Virus record (IMG/VR): IMGVR_UViG_3300024221_000018
Coordinates: 1-51,073 of that record
DNA from: a virus
Reading direction: 5' to 3' (one strand)
Length of the DNA stretch: 51,073 bases
Position numbers and translations under genes: made by a program. Positions 1-7,944 of the stretch are shown in pieces. Every line of letters starts with the position of its first letter. Within the stretch, counting starts at the first letter, position 1. Under the pieces are notes generated by a model. The model was given only the letters and a program-made list of their open reading frames with translations, was not told where the DNA came from and did not search any database.

Positions 1-522
1 CTTGAACCGTTCATGCATCATAAAATCATTGCTACTGCAACTGAATGGGAGAACTTCATCGCTCTTAGAGCACATGATCAAGCAGAGATTCACATTCAAG
101 ATGCTGCATACAAAGTATTAGATGCATTGAATAATTCAACACCTGAGTTACTACAACCAGGTGAATGGCATATTCCTTTTGGAGATAATATTTCAAATGA
201 TCGTATCAGAGACTTATTTAAAGGTAATGTTGATGACATTCCTTTTGGATGGGTACATGAGCAAAAAGTTAAGATTGCTACTGCAAGATGTGCAAGAATA
301 TCTTACAACAATTTTGAAGGTAAAGATGATTATGAAGCAGACATCAAGCTACATGACATACTTAAAGCTTCAGGTCACATGAGTCCATTTGAACATTTAG
401 CATTTGCTAAAGATGGTAGTTTTAGTAGTGGTAACTTCTTTGGGTTTACTCAATATAGAAAAACTATTAAAGAAGAAAATCAAACTGATAATAGGATAAA
501 AAATGAACAAATTGACTGGTAA
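1..522 (+). CDS. thyX: ThyX-type flavin-dependent thymidylate synthase, 5'-truncated by window edge
   Basis: ThyX makes dTMP from dUMP using FAD/NADPH and methylene-tetrahydrofolate. The frame is open from base 1 and the residues before the first ATG (LEPF) read as coding, so the gene starts upstream of the window. Visible motifs are the substrate-side segment TATEWENFIALRAHDQAEIHI, here followed by PGEWHIPF, then ARCARISY and GHMSPFEHLAF, ending near GFTQYRK. In ordinary ThyX the CARxSY and HxSPFEH motifs come before the EW.xFxxLR.xxAQxEI motif; the reversed order matches the permuted arrangement I recall from some phage ThyX proteins. The RHRxxSxNxxSxR signature is not in the visible part and would have to lie upstream. 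The gene heads a nucleotide-metabolism cluster with the dNMP kinase and MazG-like genes. Confidence 0.85.
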   Translation, partial: LEPFMHHKIIATATEWENFIALRAHDQAEIHIQDAAYKVLDALNNSTPELLQPGEWHIPFGDNISNDRIRDLFKGNVDDIPFGWVHEQKVKIATARCARISYNNFEGKDDYEADIKLHDILKASGHMSPFEHLAFAKDGSFSSGNFFGFTQYRKTIKEENQTDNRIKNEQIDW

Positions 523-601
523 GAGAAAAATTGATATATTCAACTTTAAATGAAATGTTAGAACAAGAGTTCAAAAAAGTAGGTTTTTAAAATTTAAACA
601 G

Positions 602-952
602 ATGATATTTATTACAAACGATCACAAAGGAAGAGAAATCATAGCAGAAGTAAAAGTAAAAGAAGTTAAATGGCTTATGTCTTACGTAAAAATTACTTTA
701 AAATTAAAAAATAATAAGAAATTTTTAGGTATTCGTATTCCATTTTCAAGTGTTATTTTTACCACTTCCTTTTCTATGGATTCAATAATCGACACACATT
801 ATGCAAATTTTGAAGATGTCGATCCACATTATCTATCAAGTCTTGTTGACATAGCTCTGAATAGATACAAAAAAGAAGATGTTCATAAAGAACAAGTGAG
901 TGATATTACTCAAAAAATCAATAAAAACACTGTAAATGATAATAGGAATTAG
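602..952 (+). CDS. hypothetical protein, 116 aa
   Basis: No family is recognised. The protein is basic and looks like a small mixed alpha/beta domain: beta-like segments near residues 1-50 (MIFITND, VKITLKLKNN, LGIRIPFSSVIF), then an acidic/helical C-terminal half. There is no signal peptide or membrane segment. The start is preceded closely by the A/T leader AATTTAAACAG that recurs before other genes in this arm. The gene ends in TAG and overlaps the start of the dNMP kinase by 17 bases, so the two are probably translationally coupled. Confidence 0.75.
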   Translation: MIFITNDHKGREIIAEVKVKEVKWLMSYVKITLKLKNNKKFLGIRIPFSSVIFTTSFSMDSIIDTHYANFEDVDPHYLSSLVDIALNRYKKEDVHKEQVSDITQKINKNTVNDNRN

Positions 953-1550
953 TGGAAAAATGGGTTCTGGAAAGGACACATTAGCTGAAATGATTAGCAC
1001 TTTAAGTAGTGGAGAAAATCAATACATTGTAAAACACCATGCTGATAAATTAAAGAAAATTGTTTCATTACTAATTAATGTTCCAGTAGCTTTTTTAAAT
1101 GATCAAGCTTTTAAAAGAAAAAACTTATCTTCTGATTGGGGAATGACTGTAAGGGAATTACTTCAGAAAGTAGGTACTGATGGGTTAAGAAATAATGTCC
1201 ATGAAAACATCTGGATAAACTCTTTGTATGCTGATTATCTTCCAAAAGGATTTTCAAGTATGGAAGAGTACTTAAAAAGCTTGAAACCTGGTGACTTTGT
1301 TAAAATGGACTTACCTAATTGGGTAATAGCTGATGTAAGATTTCCAAACGAAGCAGAGGCTGTTAGAGAAAAAGGTGGTATCTTAGTGCGCATAAATCGT
1401 GATTTAGATGTAACTTCTGACCATGCTTCAGAAACATCTTTAGATGACTGGCACGATTGGGATTATGTCGTAGACAACAATGGTTCTAAGGCAGAATTAT
1501 GGGAAGAAGCAGCAAGTATTATTAAACATGCAAAGTACAATGAACAATAA
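936..1550 (+). CDS. deoxynucleoside monophosphate kinase (T4 gp1-like)
   Basis: This is a P-loop kinase that phosphorylates dNMPs to dNDPs for phage DNA synthesis. The Walker A motif is GKMGSGKDT at residues 7-15, where the aspartate after lysine is typical of phage dNMP kinases. A central conserved segment, VIADVRFPNEAEAV (about 130-143), and the ETSLDDW segment near residue 170 also match the T4 gp1-like family. At 204 aa it is close to the family's usual 200-240 aa. It overlaps the upstream small gene and the downstream MazG-like gene, consistent with one operon for dNTP pool control alongside ThyX. dCMP deaminase or dUTPase is not visible here. Confidence 0.88.
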   Translation: MIIGISGKMGSGKDTLAEMISTLSSGENQYIVKHHADKLKKIVSLLINVPVAFLNDQAFKRKNLSSDWGMTVRELLQKVGTDGLRNNVHENIWINSLYADYLPKGFSSMEEYLKSLKPGDFVKMDLPNWVIADVRFPNEAEAVREKGGILVRINRDLDVTSDHASETSLDDWHDWDYVVDNNGSKAELWEEAASIIKHAKYNEQ

Positions 1551-1971
1551 AATTATTGTAAGTGATCCAGGAGATGAAATGGACCACATTTATTCAAAAA
1601 AAGTAAAAATGAAAAACTATTCAGCAGAAGGGTTAGTCCACAGAACAAGAGAATGGGCAAAAAATAAAGGAATACTGGATAACGGTAATGCTTTAGCTCA
1701 AAATGAAAAAACAAAAGAAGAAACTCAAGAAACTTGGGAAGCTTTATTTGCTAAAAAGCAAGGTTTACAACAATATACCAATAAAAAAGGTAAGTTAGTT
1801 AATACTGAAGATGAGATTAAAGATGGTTTAGGAGACCAATTTGTTACTCTTATTTTACAAGCAGAGTTAGCAGGTTATGATTTATTTGATTGTTTAGAAG
1901 ATGTTCTTAAAATAATAGAACAACGTACTGGAAAAATGGTAAACGGTCAATTTGTAAAAGATTCTGAATAA
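1540..1971 (+). CDS. MazG-like nucleotide pyrophosphohydrolase
   Basis: This is an all-alpha NTP pyrophosphohydrolase-like protein of 143 aa. Such enzymes hydrolyse (d)NTPs or alarmone-type nucleotides to monophosphates. The metal-binding pattern is visible as EETQE near residues 60-64 and EIKDGLGDQ near 92-100, within predicted helices, matching the ExxE...ExxD plan of MazG/dUTPase-2-like folds. The frame is open upstream to 1480 but lies inside the dNMP kinase there. I chose the ATG at 1540, which gives an 11-base overlap with the kinase stop; the ATG at 1528 is the alternative. Phage MazG homologues are proposed to adjust host nucleotide or ppGpp pools, but the substrate cannot be read from sequence. 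Confidence 0.78.
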   Translation: MNNKIIVSDPGDEMDHIYSKKVKMKNYSAEGLVHRTREWAKNKGILDNGNALAQNEKTKEETQETWEALFAKKQGLQQYTNKKGKLVNTEDEIKDGLGDQFVTLILQAELAGYDLFDCLEDVLKIIEQRTGKMVNGQFVKDSE

Positions 1972-2100
1972 ATGAAGAAACTTTGTATTTTAATCTCTGT
2001 AGTAAGTATATTATCAGCATGCTCATCAAGTAAACATGGTGTTTGTGATGCTTATGGTAATAGTCATAGTACAGGTAAATATAAAAACAATGGCAGGTAA
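1972..2100 (+). CDS. small lipoprotein, 42 aa
   Basis: The ATG directly follows the stop codon of the MazG-like gene. The product starts MKK, has a hydrophobic core (LCILISVVSI) and a clear lipobox LSAC with the acceptor cysteine at residue 17, followed by SSSKHGVCDAYG. After processing it would be a lipid-anchored peptide of about 26 residues. This is a complete bacterial lipoprotein signal in an early gene, so the product is expected in the host envelope. Small phage lipoproteins are known to block receptors or exclude superinfecting phage (for example T5 Llp), but no function is shown here. It overlaps the next gene by 11 bases, supporting real translation. Confidence 0.72.
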   Translation: MKKLCILISVVSILSACSSSKHGVCDAYGNSHSTGKYKNNGR

Positions 2101-2347
2101 AACGTTTTATGTAAATCAAAAAGATTTTATCGAATGGGCTTTAAGTGATCCTGATGATATAAAAGCGATAGGTCAAAGAATTTATGAAGCTTTGTTGACT
2201 GAAAATTATGGTAAAATAACAGTTCGAGAATTGTTCGATGAATGTGGTTATTTACCAAGTCATATAGTACATACTTATGACACTAATTATGACATGGAAG
2301 ACATTGAAGAAATAGATCCAAGTGATTGTAAATTAATTTATAACTAA
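2090..2347 (+). CDS. hypothetical protein, 85 aa
   Basis: No family is recognised. It is a small acidic soluble protein (starting MAGKTFYVNQKDFIEWAL, ending near EEIDPSDCKLIYN) rich in helix-forming residues, without a signal peptide. The frame is open further upstream, but the ATG at 2090 is preferred because it follows the A-rich stretch ATAAAAACA, overlaps the lipoprotein stop by 11 bases and gives sensible N-terminal sequence. The acidic, helical composition would suit a protein-binding inhibitor of a host factor, but that is only a possibility. Confidence 0.7.
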   Translation: MAGKTFYVNQKDFIEWALSDPDDIKAIGQRIYEALLTENYGKITVRELFDECGYLPSHIVHTYDTNYDMEDIEEIDPSDCKLIYN

Positions 2348-2358
2348 ACACAAATAAG

Positions 2359-2565
2359 ATGGAAGCGTCTCAAATAGAGTCTATAAAGGCTCAAATACAA
2401 GCAAAATATGATGTAGATTTAGAATCTGCAGAGTCTCAAATGGAAATAGCTATGTGTAAAGCAGAGAAAGACTCTAATTTAAAAAAACTTAAAGAGGGTA
2501 TTGATCCTTTTAACATGCAAAGACCAGATGATTCTGACTTTGAATGTGTAGGTTGCGGTTCTTAA
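2359..2565 (+). CDS. hypothetical protein, 68 aa, C-terminal CxxC
   Basis: This is a small, strongly acidic helical protein with an N-terminal coiled-coil-like segment (ESIKAQIQAKYDVDLESAESQ) and a C-terminal tail ending DFECVGCGS. The CVGC pair near the C-terminus could bind metal or form a disulfide, but two cysteines alone do not make a zinc finger. No family is recognised. It is the last gene before a hairpin terminator at 2587-2612. Confidence 0.68.
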   Translation: MEASQIESIKAQIQAKYDVDLESAESQMEIAMCKAEKDSNLKKLKEGIDPFNMQRPDDSDFECVGCGS

Positions 2566-2586
2566 TTGGATTGTTTTCATAGCAAG

Positions 2587-2612
2587 AAAAGAGGCTTAGG
2601 TCTCTTTTTTTT
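2587..2612 (+). terminator. intrinsic terminator after the first early cluster
   Basis: AAAAGAG (2587-2593) pairs with CTCTTTT (2602-2608) around an 8-base loop, and the 3' arm runs into eight consecutive T (2605-2612). It lies 22 bases after the stop of the 68-aa gene and 20 bases before the next start, the expected place for a rho-independent terminator. The stem is A/T-rich, so partial readthrough is likely. Confidence 0.7.
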
Positions 2613-2631
2613 GTGTTAAAAATTTAACAAA

Positions 2632-3249
2632 ATGGCAAATAATTGTTATAATAGCATAACACTTAATGGGGGAAAATTCTCTTTAAAACCGTTATTTGAG
2701 GCTATAGAAAAGACTCTAAATGATTCTGATGATGAATACACAAATATGTTACACGGTTCAAACTTTTGGAAACTATTATCTTTTTCTTTTGCTAAATATG
2801 GTGAAGAAGGGTTTGATGTTTATGCAGAGTACGGAAGTAAGTGGTTTGAGGTATCTGAGTATGAGTTTCAAGAAGAATCTAATATAATTATATTATCTGG
2901 AGATAGTGCATGGAGCCCAGTAATTCAGCTGGTTCAAAAACTTGCTAAGTTTTATAAACTTGAACAAGCTTATATTGAATATGAAGAATCAGGAGCAGAT
3001 TTTGGTGGTAGTTGTACTATAAATTCCGAGGGTATAACAATAGAAGAAGAATCCTATACTTATAGAGTATGGTGTTGGAAACAAGGTTCACTTGAATTAG
3101 AAGAAATAGCTCGTGATATAGTAGACTGTGATATGTCAATATTTGAGTTCTACTTAGAAAGTAAAGAATTATTTAAACTGTTTAATACAAGTGATATTGA
3201 AAGTTTAGTAAAAGAAGTTAATAATTTTAAAAAAGATTTAGATGGCTGA
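2632..3249 (+). CDS. YubB/Api92-like ferredoxin-fold protein
   Basis: The 205-aa protein resembles the plasmid- and phage-borne YubB/Api92-like family (ferredoxin-like fold). It starts MANNCYNSITLNG, where the family has MANWCxNxLxIxG, and carries the typical central segment DSAWSPVIQLVQKLAKFYKLEQAYIEYEESGADFGG (about residues 96-131), where the family has W.PP...L...yP.l.f...Y.E.G..F.G. The second half is not recognised. Function is unknown; members are common on mobile elements. The start is preceded by the leader AATTTAACAAA after the terminator at 2587-2612. The stop overlaps the next gene's start by 8 bases. Confidence 0.75.
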   Translation: MANNCYNSITLNGGKFSLKPLFEAIEKTLNDSDDEYTNMLHGSNFWKLLSFSFAKYGEEGFDVYAEYGSKWFEVSEYEFQEESNIIILSGDSAWSPVIQLVQKLAKFYKLEQAYIEYEESGADFGGSCTINSEGITIEEESYTYRVWCWKQGSLELEEIARDIVDCDMSIFEFYLESKELFKLFNTSDIESLVKEVNNFKKDLDG

Positions 3250-3580
3250 TAAAAAAATAAAGTTTGAATTAAACTTACTGATCAGAGAAGGAAGAGATAA
3301 GGATGAAACTGAATTAGGAATGCAAGTAGAAGGAAATGGTAATGATTTATCATTTGCTGTATTTTCAAATTGCCTAAGTCATTTCAAAAGAATGAAAGAA
3401 ACTGGAGAAGATCCAGAAGGAGAAGTAGTTGTTGATATTTTTCAAACAATAGCAGAAGGATATATAGGAGGCTTAATAGCTTTTAAAGAATCTAATGATT
3501 ATAAATCAGAGGCTATGGAAGAGATTGATAAATTAATCGAAAAATTCGTCTCACTCCACACTGATACTTACAAAAAATAA
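3242..3580 (+). CDS. hypothetical protein, 112 aa
   Basis: No family is recognised. It is a small acidic protein with a beta-like N-terminus (KIKFELNLLIRE, LGMQVEGNGNDLSFAVFSN) and a helical C-terminal half. There is no membrane segment. It overlaps the YubB-like gene by 8 bases, so coupled expression is likely. It ends before a 26-base gap containing TTATTTTG (3581-3588) and the leader AAATTTAAAG (3595-3604). Confidence 0.72.
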   Translation: MADKKIKFELNLLIREGRDKDETELGMQVEGNGNDLSFAVFSNCLSHFKRMKETGEDPEGEVVVDIFQTIAEGYIGGLIAFKESNDYKSEAMEEIDKLIEKFVSLHTDTYKK

Positions 3581-3606
3581 TTATTTTGTAGCTTAAATTT
3601 AAAGTT

Positions 3607-3762
3607 ATGAGGTACAGTAAAAATTCAACAGTAAGATTAAAAAAAGATCCTGAAAATCAAACAGGTCAGATTTCAAAAGTATTTGAAAGACACGGAGAGT
3701 ATTTAGTAATATGGGATGATGGTACTACATCTATTGAAACAGATGAAACCATTATCCTCTAA
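3607..3762 (+). CDS. hypothetical protein, 51 aa, SH3/KOW-like
   Basis: A short open frame with coding character: basic N-terminus (MRYSKNSTVRLKK) followed by GQISKVFERHGEYLVIWDDGTTSIE. The pattern G.I..v......Y.V.WDDG is typical of small SH3-like or Tudor/KOW-like beta barrels, so nucleic-acid or protein binding is plausible but not shown. The start lies 2 bases after AAATTTAAAG, the leader also seen before the genes at 7945 and 10918. It sits 11 bases before the next gene. Confidence 0.62.
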   Translation: MRYSKNSTVRLKKDPENQTGQISKVFERHGEYLVIWDDGTTSIETDETIIL

Positions 3763-3773
3763 AACAAATAAGT

Positions 3774-4172
3774 ATGTTTAAAGAAACAGAACAAGCATTC
3801 GCTAAAAAAGGAGATCCAAGAGAAGACTTAGAATCTTTACAAGGAGCTATTAAAGCAATCGAAGTAGAAATAGAAGCTGAATTAGCAATAGATCAAGAGC
3901 AATCTATGTTTAGCTTTGTAAGACCTTGTGAACAAAAAGTTAAGGTTAATCCTGGACATCAAAAACAATTAGAGTTATTAAACTTGTTTTTTAAAGGAGA
4001 TGTTCCAGAAGAAATTAAAAACTCTCTGGATGATAAAGGAGAAGCTATTGAAATAGTTCCGAGAGTAAGTGTTATGAGTCTTAGTAGCACAGAGAGTATT
4101 AGAGTTCTTAGTTTAGTTAGAACTATCTACAAAGAGCAAGAAGCAGCATTGTTGGAGAAACTAAATGGATAG
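3774..4172 (+). CDS. hypothetical protein, 132 aa
   Basis: No family is recognised. It is an acidic, largely helical protein with heptad-like runs near residues 18-42 (REDLESLQGAIKAIEVEIEAELAIDQEQ) and at the C-terminus. It ends in TAG, and the DNA polymerase start follows after 2 bases, so it is probably translated together with the polymerase. Replication accessory or scaffold roles are possible; nothing in the sequence decides. Confidence 0.72.
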   Translation: MFKETEQAFAKKGDPREDLESLQGAIKAIEVEIEAELAIDQEQSMFSFVRPCEQKVKVNPGHQKQLELLNLFFKGDVPEEIKNSLDDKGEAIEIVPRVSVMSLSSTESIRVLSLVRTIYKEQEAALLEKLNG

Positions 4173-4174
4173 TT

Positions 4175-6166
4175 ATGGAAGACGGAGCTTCTCAAGAATT
4201 GGAGGGGAAAAAAGAAACAAAAAAAAGCACTACTATACATTTTATCAGCAAAAAACCAAGAACATTCGATAGTCTAAATATTAAGCATAATCAAATTTCA
4301 GCAAAAGAGATTTTAGACTACTGTTTATCAAAAAAGATTCTTGCTGTTGATACAGAGACTGAAGGATTGGATTTCCTTACGAAACGTGTAATTATGTTTC
4401 AAATAGGAGATGCAGAAAATCAGTTTGTTATTGACACACGAGATTACGACATATCGTTTCTTAGGCCAGTGTTAGAATCAAGAACTATAAAGAAATTATT
4501 ACACAATGTAAAGTTTGACTATAAATTCATCAAGAAATGTTACAATATAACTCTTGAGAATATTTATGATACTATGATTAGTGAAAGAATTTTGAGTACA
4601 GGGAAGGATATATTACCTGGTTATCACAGTTTAGAGCAAGTATGTTTGAGAAGATTAGGGAAACAGCTGGATAAATCCACTCGAAACCAGTTTATCAATT
4701 TGGGTGGTCAACCATTCACAGATAAGCAAATAGTTTATGGCGCAGAAGATGTTGAAAATCTTATTAAAATAGCTAAAAGCCAAATAGAAGAGGTCAATAA
4801 GTATGGTTTAGGACCTGTTTTAGAGCTTGAAAATGAGGTGTCTTTAGCTTTTTCTGATATAGAATACAATGGGATCGGTCTTGACGTTGAGAAGTGGAAA
4901 TTAATAGCTGATGACTCTAAAATAGAATTGGACAATGCATTGAAAGACCTGAATGAAGAAATCTTTAAAGATTCTTTATTTACAAGGTATATAAATAAAA
5001 ATGTTCAAATAGATATGTTTGCAGAGACTGCTGAATATGAGGTACTTATGAACTGGTCAAGTCCCCTCCAAGTTCTTACTTTGTTTAAATTGATAGTTCC
5101 TACCTTAGAAAATGTAAATGCAAAAGAACTCTACACAATTAAAAATAGACACGTTATAATTAAAAAATATATACGTTATAAAGAAGTAGAGAAGAAATCA
5201 AATGCATACGGTATGGCTTTCCTTAAATATTTAGGAGCTGATAATCGTATTCATACATCATTTAACCAAATCCTAAACACTGGTAGAGTAAGTAGTCGTG
5301 ATCCAAATATGCAACAAATTCCTGCTGATAATAAGTATAGGAATTGTTTTATTTCTGGGTACGATGATTGGGTTTTTGTATCAAGTGATTACAGTTCTCA
5401 AGAATTATGTATTATAGCCTATGGTTCTAAAGATCCAGTATGGCTAAAAGCATTATCTGAAGGAAAAGACTTGCATTCTGTTTGTGCAGAGTTGGTATAT
5501 GGTAAAATTTGGGAAGATGCCCAAGATCCAGATTGTGATTTTTACAAGATAGATCCAGTTACCAATGAGATGCAAAGGTCAAAATGTAATTGTAAAGAGC
5601 ATAAATCTTTACGAAATGGTGTTAAAACCATAAATTTCGGATTAGCTTATGGTATGTCCAAGTTTAAGCTGGCTGACACTCTTCTGATAGAAATAGAAGA
5701 AGCAGCTATGTTAATTGAAAAGTATTTCTCTTCTTTTCCAAGTATTAAAAAATTCTTAGATTCTTTGGGAACCTATGGGTTGGATAATGGTTTCATTAAA
5801 ACTTTTGCACCTTATAAAAGAATTAGGTGGTTTAGTAAATGGAAACCAAATATAAGAAAAGATAGAGATTTATTTAAGGAAGTAGGTAGTATAGAAAGAG
5901 CATCAAAGAATACTCCAATACAAGGTTCTGGTGCTGATATGTGTAAGTATGCATTGACTTTAGTACGAGATTACATAGCAGAGCATAATGTGCCTGTTAA
6001 AATTGTAATGGCTGTACATGATCAAATCGATACTATAGTGCATAAAGATTATGCAGAACAATGGAAAGAGGAGTTTACAGCTCTGATGAAGAAATCTACG
6101 CTACCTATAATTCCAAATGGATTATTAGAAGCTGATACTAATATCAGTGATTTTTGGGAAAAATAA
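4175..6166 (+). CDS. polA: family A DNA polymerase with 3'-5' exonuclease
   Basis: This is the replicative polymerase (663 aa). The exonuclease domain shows DTETEG (D59, E61), HNVKFDYK (H110, D115) and YGAED (Y188, D192). The polymerase domain shows motif A SSDYSSQEL (D405, E410), motif B R480...K484...F488 in RNGVKTINFGLAYG, and motif C VHDQ (H615, D616, Q617). The usual motif C is VHDE, so the second acidic residue (E883 in E. coli Pol I) is glutamine here. F488 at the sugar-selectivity position predicts discrimination against ddNTPs. There is no N-terminal 5'-3' exonuclease; a separate FEN-type gene at 12996-13841 supplies that activity, as in T7. It lies in a string of replication genes. 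Confidence 0.95.
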   Translation: MEDGASQELEGKKETKKSTTIHFISKKPRTFDSLNIKHNQISAKEILDYCLSKKILAVDTETEGLDFLTKRVIMFQIGDAENQFVIDTRDYDISFLRPVLESRTIKKLLHNVKFDYKFIKKCYNITLENIYDTMISERILSTGKDILPGYHSLEQVCLRRLGKQLDKSTRNQFINLGGQPFTDKQIVYGAEDVENLIKIAKSQIEEVNKYGLGPVLELENEVSLAFSDIEYNGIGLDVEKWKLIADDSKIELDNALKDLNEEIFKDSLFTRYINKNVQIDMFAETAEYEVLMNWSSPLQVLTLFKLIVPTLENVNAKELYTIKNRHVIIKKYIRYKEVEKKSNAYGMAFLKYLGADNRIHTSFNQILNTGRVSSRDPNMQQIPADNKYRNCFISGYDDWVFVSSDYSSQELCIIAYGSKDPVWLKALSEGKDLHSVCAELVYGKIWEDAQDPDCDFYKIDPVTNEMQRSKCNCKEHKSLRNGVKTINFGLAYGMSKFKLADTLLIEIEEAAMLIEKYFSSFPSIKKFLDSLGTYGLDNGFIKTFAPYKRIRWFSKWKPNIRKDRDLFKEVGSIERASKNTPIQGSGADMCKYALTLVRDYIAEHNVPVKIVMAVHDQIDTIVHKDYAEQWKEEFTALMKKSTLPIIPNGLLEADTNISDFWEK

Positions 6167-6173
6167 CAAAAAC

Positions 6174-6575
6174 ATGGGTAAAATTGTTGGAGATGTAAGC
6201 AGTTTTGGAACTCTCTGGATAGATAACAAGACTGAAAAAGGTTTTGTAACTTTATCTTATAAAGGGAAAGTCCTGGACAAATGGGAAGAAGACAAAGAAG
6301 ACAAACAAGTACTGGCTATGTCAGTGCATAATCCTACTAAATACCTTATACATAAAAAAATGTTATGGTTTACAGTAGGTGATCATGTTTTGTTTTGTCC
6401 TAAAGACCTTCGTGCAAACGATAGAACTATAAAAAGTTGTAGTTTTAGAGTAAGAGATGTACATTGGGATTCAAATGGAGTGGTATATAGTGTATCACTT
6501 GAGAATGTTTATGATGCAGTAATACAATATTATTTTGTAGATGTGTCGTACATTCGATTAATGACTAAAAGATAA
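6174..6575 (+). CDS. hypothetical protein, 133 aa, beta-rich
   Basis: No family is recognised. It is basic and beta-rich; the opening GKIVGDVSSFGTLWIDNKTEKGFVTLSYKGK and later WFTVGDHVLFCP suggest a small OB- or SH3-like barrel, which would suit a nucleic-acid-binding accessory factor. The frame is open into the polymerase gene, but I chose the ATG at 6174, 7 bases after the polymerase stop and preceded by AACAAAAAC. It sits between the polymerase and a helicase, 4 bases before the latter. Confidence 0.7.
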   Translation: MGKIVGDVSSFGTLWIDNKTEKGFVTLSYKGKVLDKWEEDKEDKQVLAMSVHNPTKYLIHKKMLWFTVGDHVLFCPKDLRANDRTIKSCSFRVRDVHWDSNGVVYSVSLENVYDAVIQYYFVDVSYIRLMTKR

Positions 6576-6579
6576 AATT

Positions 6580-7884
6580 ATGTCTGTAAATGCAATTAAG
6601 GATAAAGTACAAAGAGCAGCTTTAAACAAATGGTTTGTTAATGGCTGTAAAGGTACTCTTGAAATGGCTACAGGCGTTGGTAAATCAAGGTGTGGGGTTC
6701 TTGCTTCTCAGTATGTTGTAAAACATAAACCTGATGCAAGAATATTAATAATTACCCCTACACAAACTATTAGAGATGACGCATGGGTAGGAGAATTTAC
6801 TCAATGGGGAGCTTCTGAGTTGTTAAGTACAAATGTTGAGATTCAATGCATACAAACAGTGTATAAATGGAAGAATGAGCATTTTGATTTAATAATAGCA
6901 GATGAGGTACATAATTACGTTCCAGACGTACAGAACAAGGATTTCCAATATTTTAAGTTCTTCCTGGAAAATAAATTTGATAAGATACTTGCATTAAGTG
7001 CAAGTATCGAATCAAGTCTTAAACCGAGATTATGGACTATTGCTCCTATTGTTGAGACAATCTCGACTGCAGAGGCGTTAAGAATGGGGTTAATAGCTCC
7101 TTTTAAAGTATTCAATTTAGCTATTCCCCTTACTAAACAAGAGCAAGGAGAGTATGATAAGGCAACGGAAGTGTTTGAAAAAACCTTTTCAATCTTTACA
7201 GATTCAAGAGGATTTAAAAACATTCAAGTATTGTTCAAGTGTCTAAACCCTGTCGCATTTAAAACATTCCTTCAAAAAGAAGGATATAGTGCGAAAGATT
7301 TTAGAGACATGAGAGCTTGGCCTCAGTTATGTATGAATGCTATGAAAACAAGAAAAGATATTATCTACAATGCAGAGAATAAAATCCAAGCTGTTGTAGA
7401 AATACTTGAAAAGTTTTCAGATAGAAGAGGTATAGTGTTTTCACAGTCTATTGACTTTGCAAACTCGGTATCGCAAGAATTAGGTCCAAAAATAGCAACT
7501 ACTTTTCATTCTAAACTTACTAAAAAGGTTAAGAAACAAATGTTAGATGACTTTAACGATCTAAAAACTTCTACAAGGGCTATTATATCAGCCTCAGCGT
7601 TAAATGAAGGTGCTAACCTTAATGATGTATCACTTGCTATAATTGCATCTGGTACATCCAAAGAAAAAGACTTTATCCAACGTCTTGGTAGAGCTGTCAG
7701 ATTGAAAGAAGGTAAAGAAGCATATATGATTCGTCTGTATGTAGAAGGTACTAAAGAGCAATCTTGGTTAGCTAAAAGTCAGGAGAATTTTCCTGGCTGT
7801 TTTATTAATAATATTTCTGAAATTAACAACGAAATTTACAATCAAAAGAGTAAAGAAGTAACAAAAAATACTTATGTTTGGTGA
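6580..7884 (+). CDS. SF2 DNA/RNA helicase, DEVH-box
   Basis: This is an ATP-dependent superfamily 2 helicase/translocase of 434 aa, similar in plan to phage UvsW/RecG-like and UvrB/Res-type helicases. Motif I is TGVGKS (31-36), motif II DEVH (108-111), motif III LSAS near 138, and motif VI QRLGRAVR near 367. Both RecA-like domains are present and no nuclease or zinc domain is seen. Such enzymes handle replication forks, R-loops or recombination intermediates. The gene ends in a TGA inside the promoter-like stretch before the next gene. Confidence 0.9.
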   Translation: MSVNAIKDKVQRAALNKWFVNGCKGTLEMATGVGKSRCGVLASQYVVKHKPDARILIITPTQTIRDDAWVGEFTQWGASELLSTNVEIQCIQTVYKWKNEHFDLIIADEVHNYVPDVQNKDFQYFKFFLENKFDKILALSASIESSLKPRLWTIAPIVETISTAEALRMGLIAPFKVFNLAIPLTKQEQGEYDKATEVFEKTFSIFTDSRGFKNIQVLFKCLNPVAFKTFLQKEGYSAKDFRDMRAWPQLCMNAMKTRKDIIYNAENKIQAVVEILEKFSDRRGIVFSQSIDFANSVSQELGPKIATTFHSKLTKKVKKQMLDDFNDLKTSTRAIISASALNEGANLNDVSLAIIASGTSKEKDFIQRLGRAVRLKEGKEAYMIRLYVEGTKEQSWLAKSQENFPGCFINNISEINNEIYNQKSKEVTKNTYVW

Positions 7885-7892
7885 TTATTTCG

Positions 7893-7900
7893 TATATTTG
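7893..7900 (+). promoter_or_regulatory. candidate Bacteroidota-type -7 element (TATATTTG)
   Basis: TATATTTG matches the TAnnTTTG -7 consensus of the Bacteroidota housekeeping sigma factor. It lies in the 60-base gap before the 7945 gene, with a second match TATGTTTG at 7873-7880. No well-spaced TTG -33 element is obvious, so the call rests on the -7 element and its position. Confidence 0.4.
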
Positions 7901-7944
7901 AGTAAGGAGAATCGGTGTAAAATCCAAAAAATTTAAAGTAACTT

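Noticed and set aside
482-600. Short frames in the gap after thyX (16-19 codons)
   Set aside because: Too short, no clear start and no support from neighbours. The gap holds only a leader for the 602 gene.
4140-4260. Possible TAG recoding, as found in some crAss-like phages
   Set aside because: The 132-aa and 116-aa genes end in TAG, and reading through gives nonsense that stops soon after while the next gene starts right there. Standard stops fit throughout.
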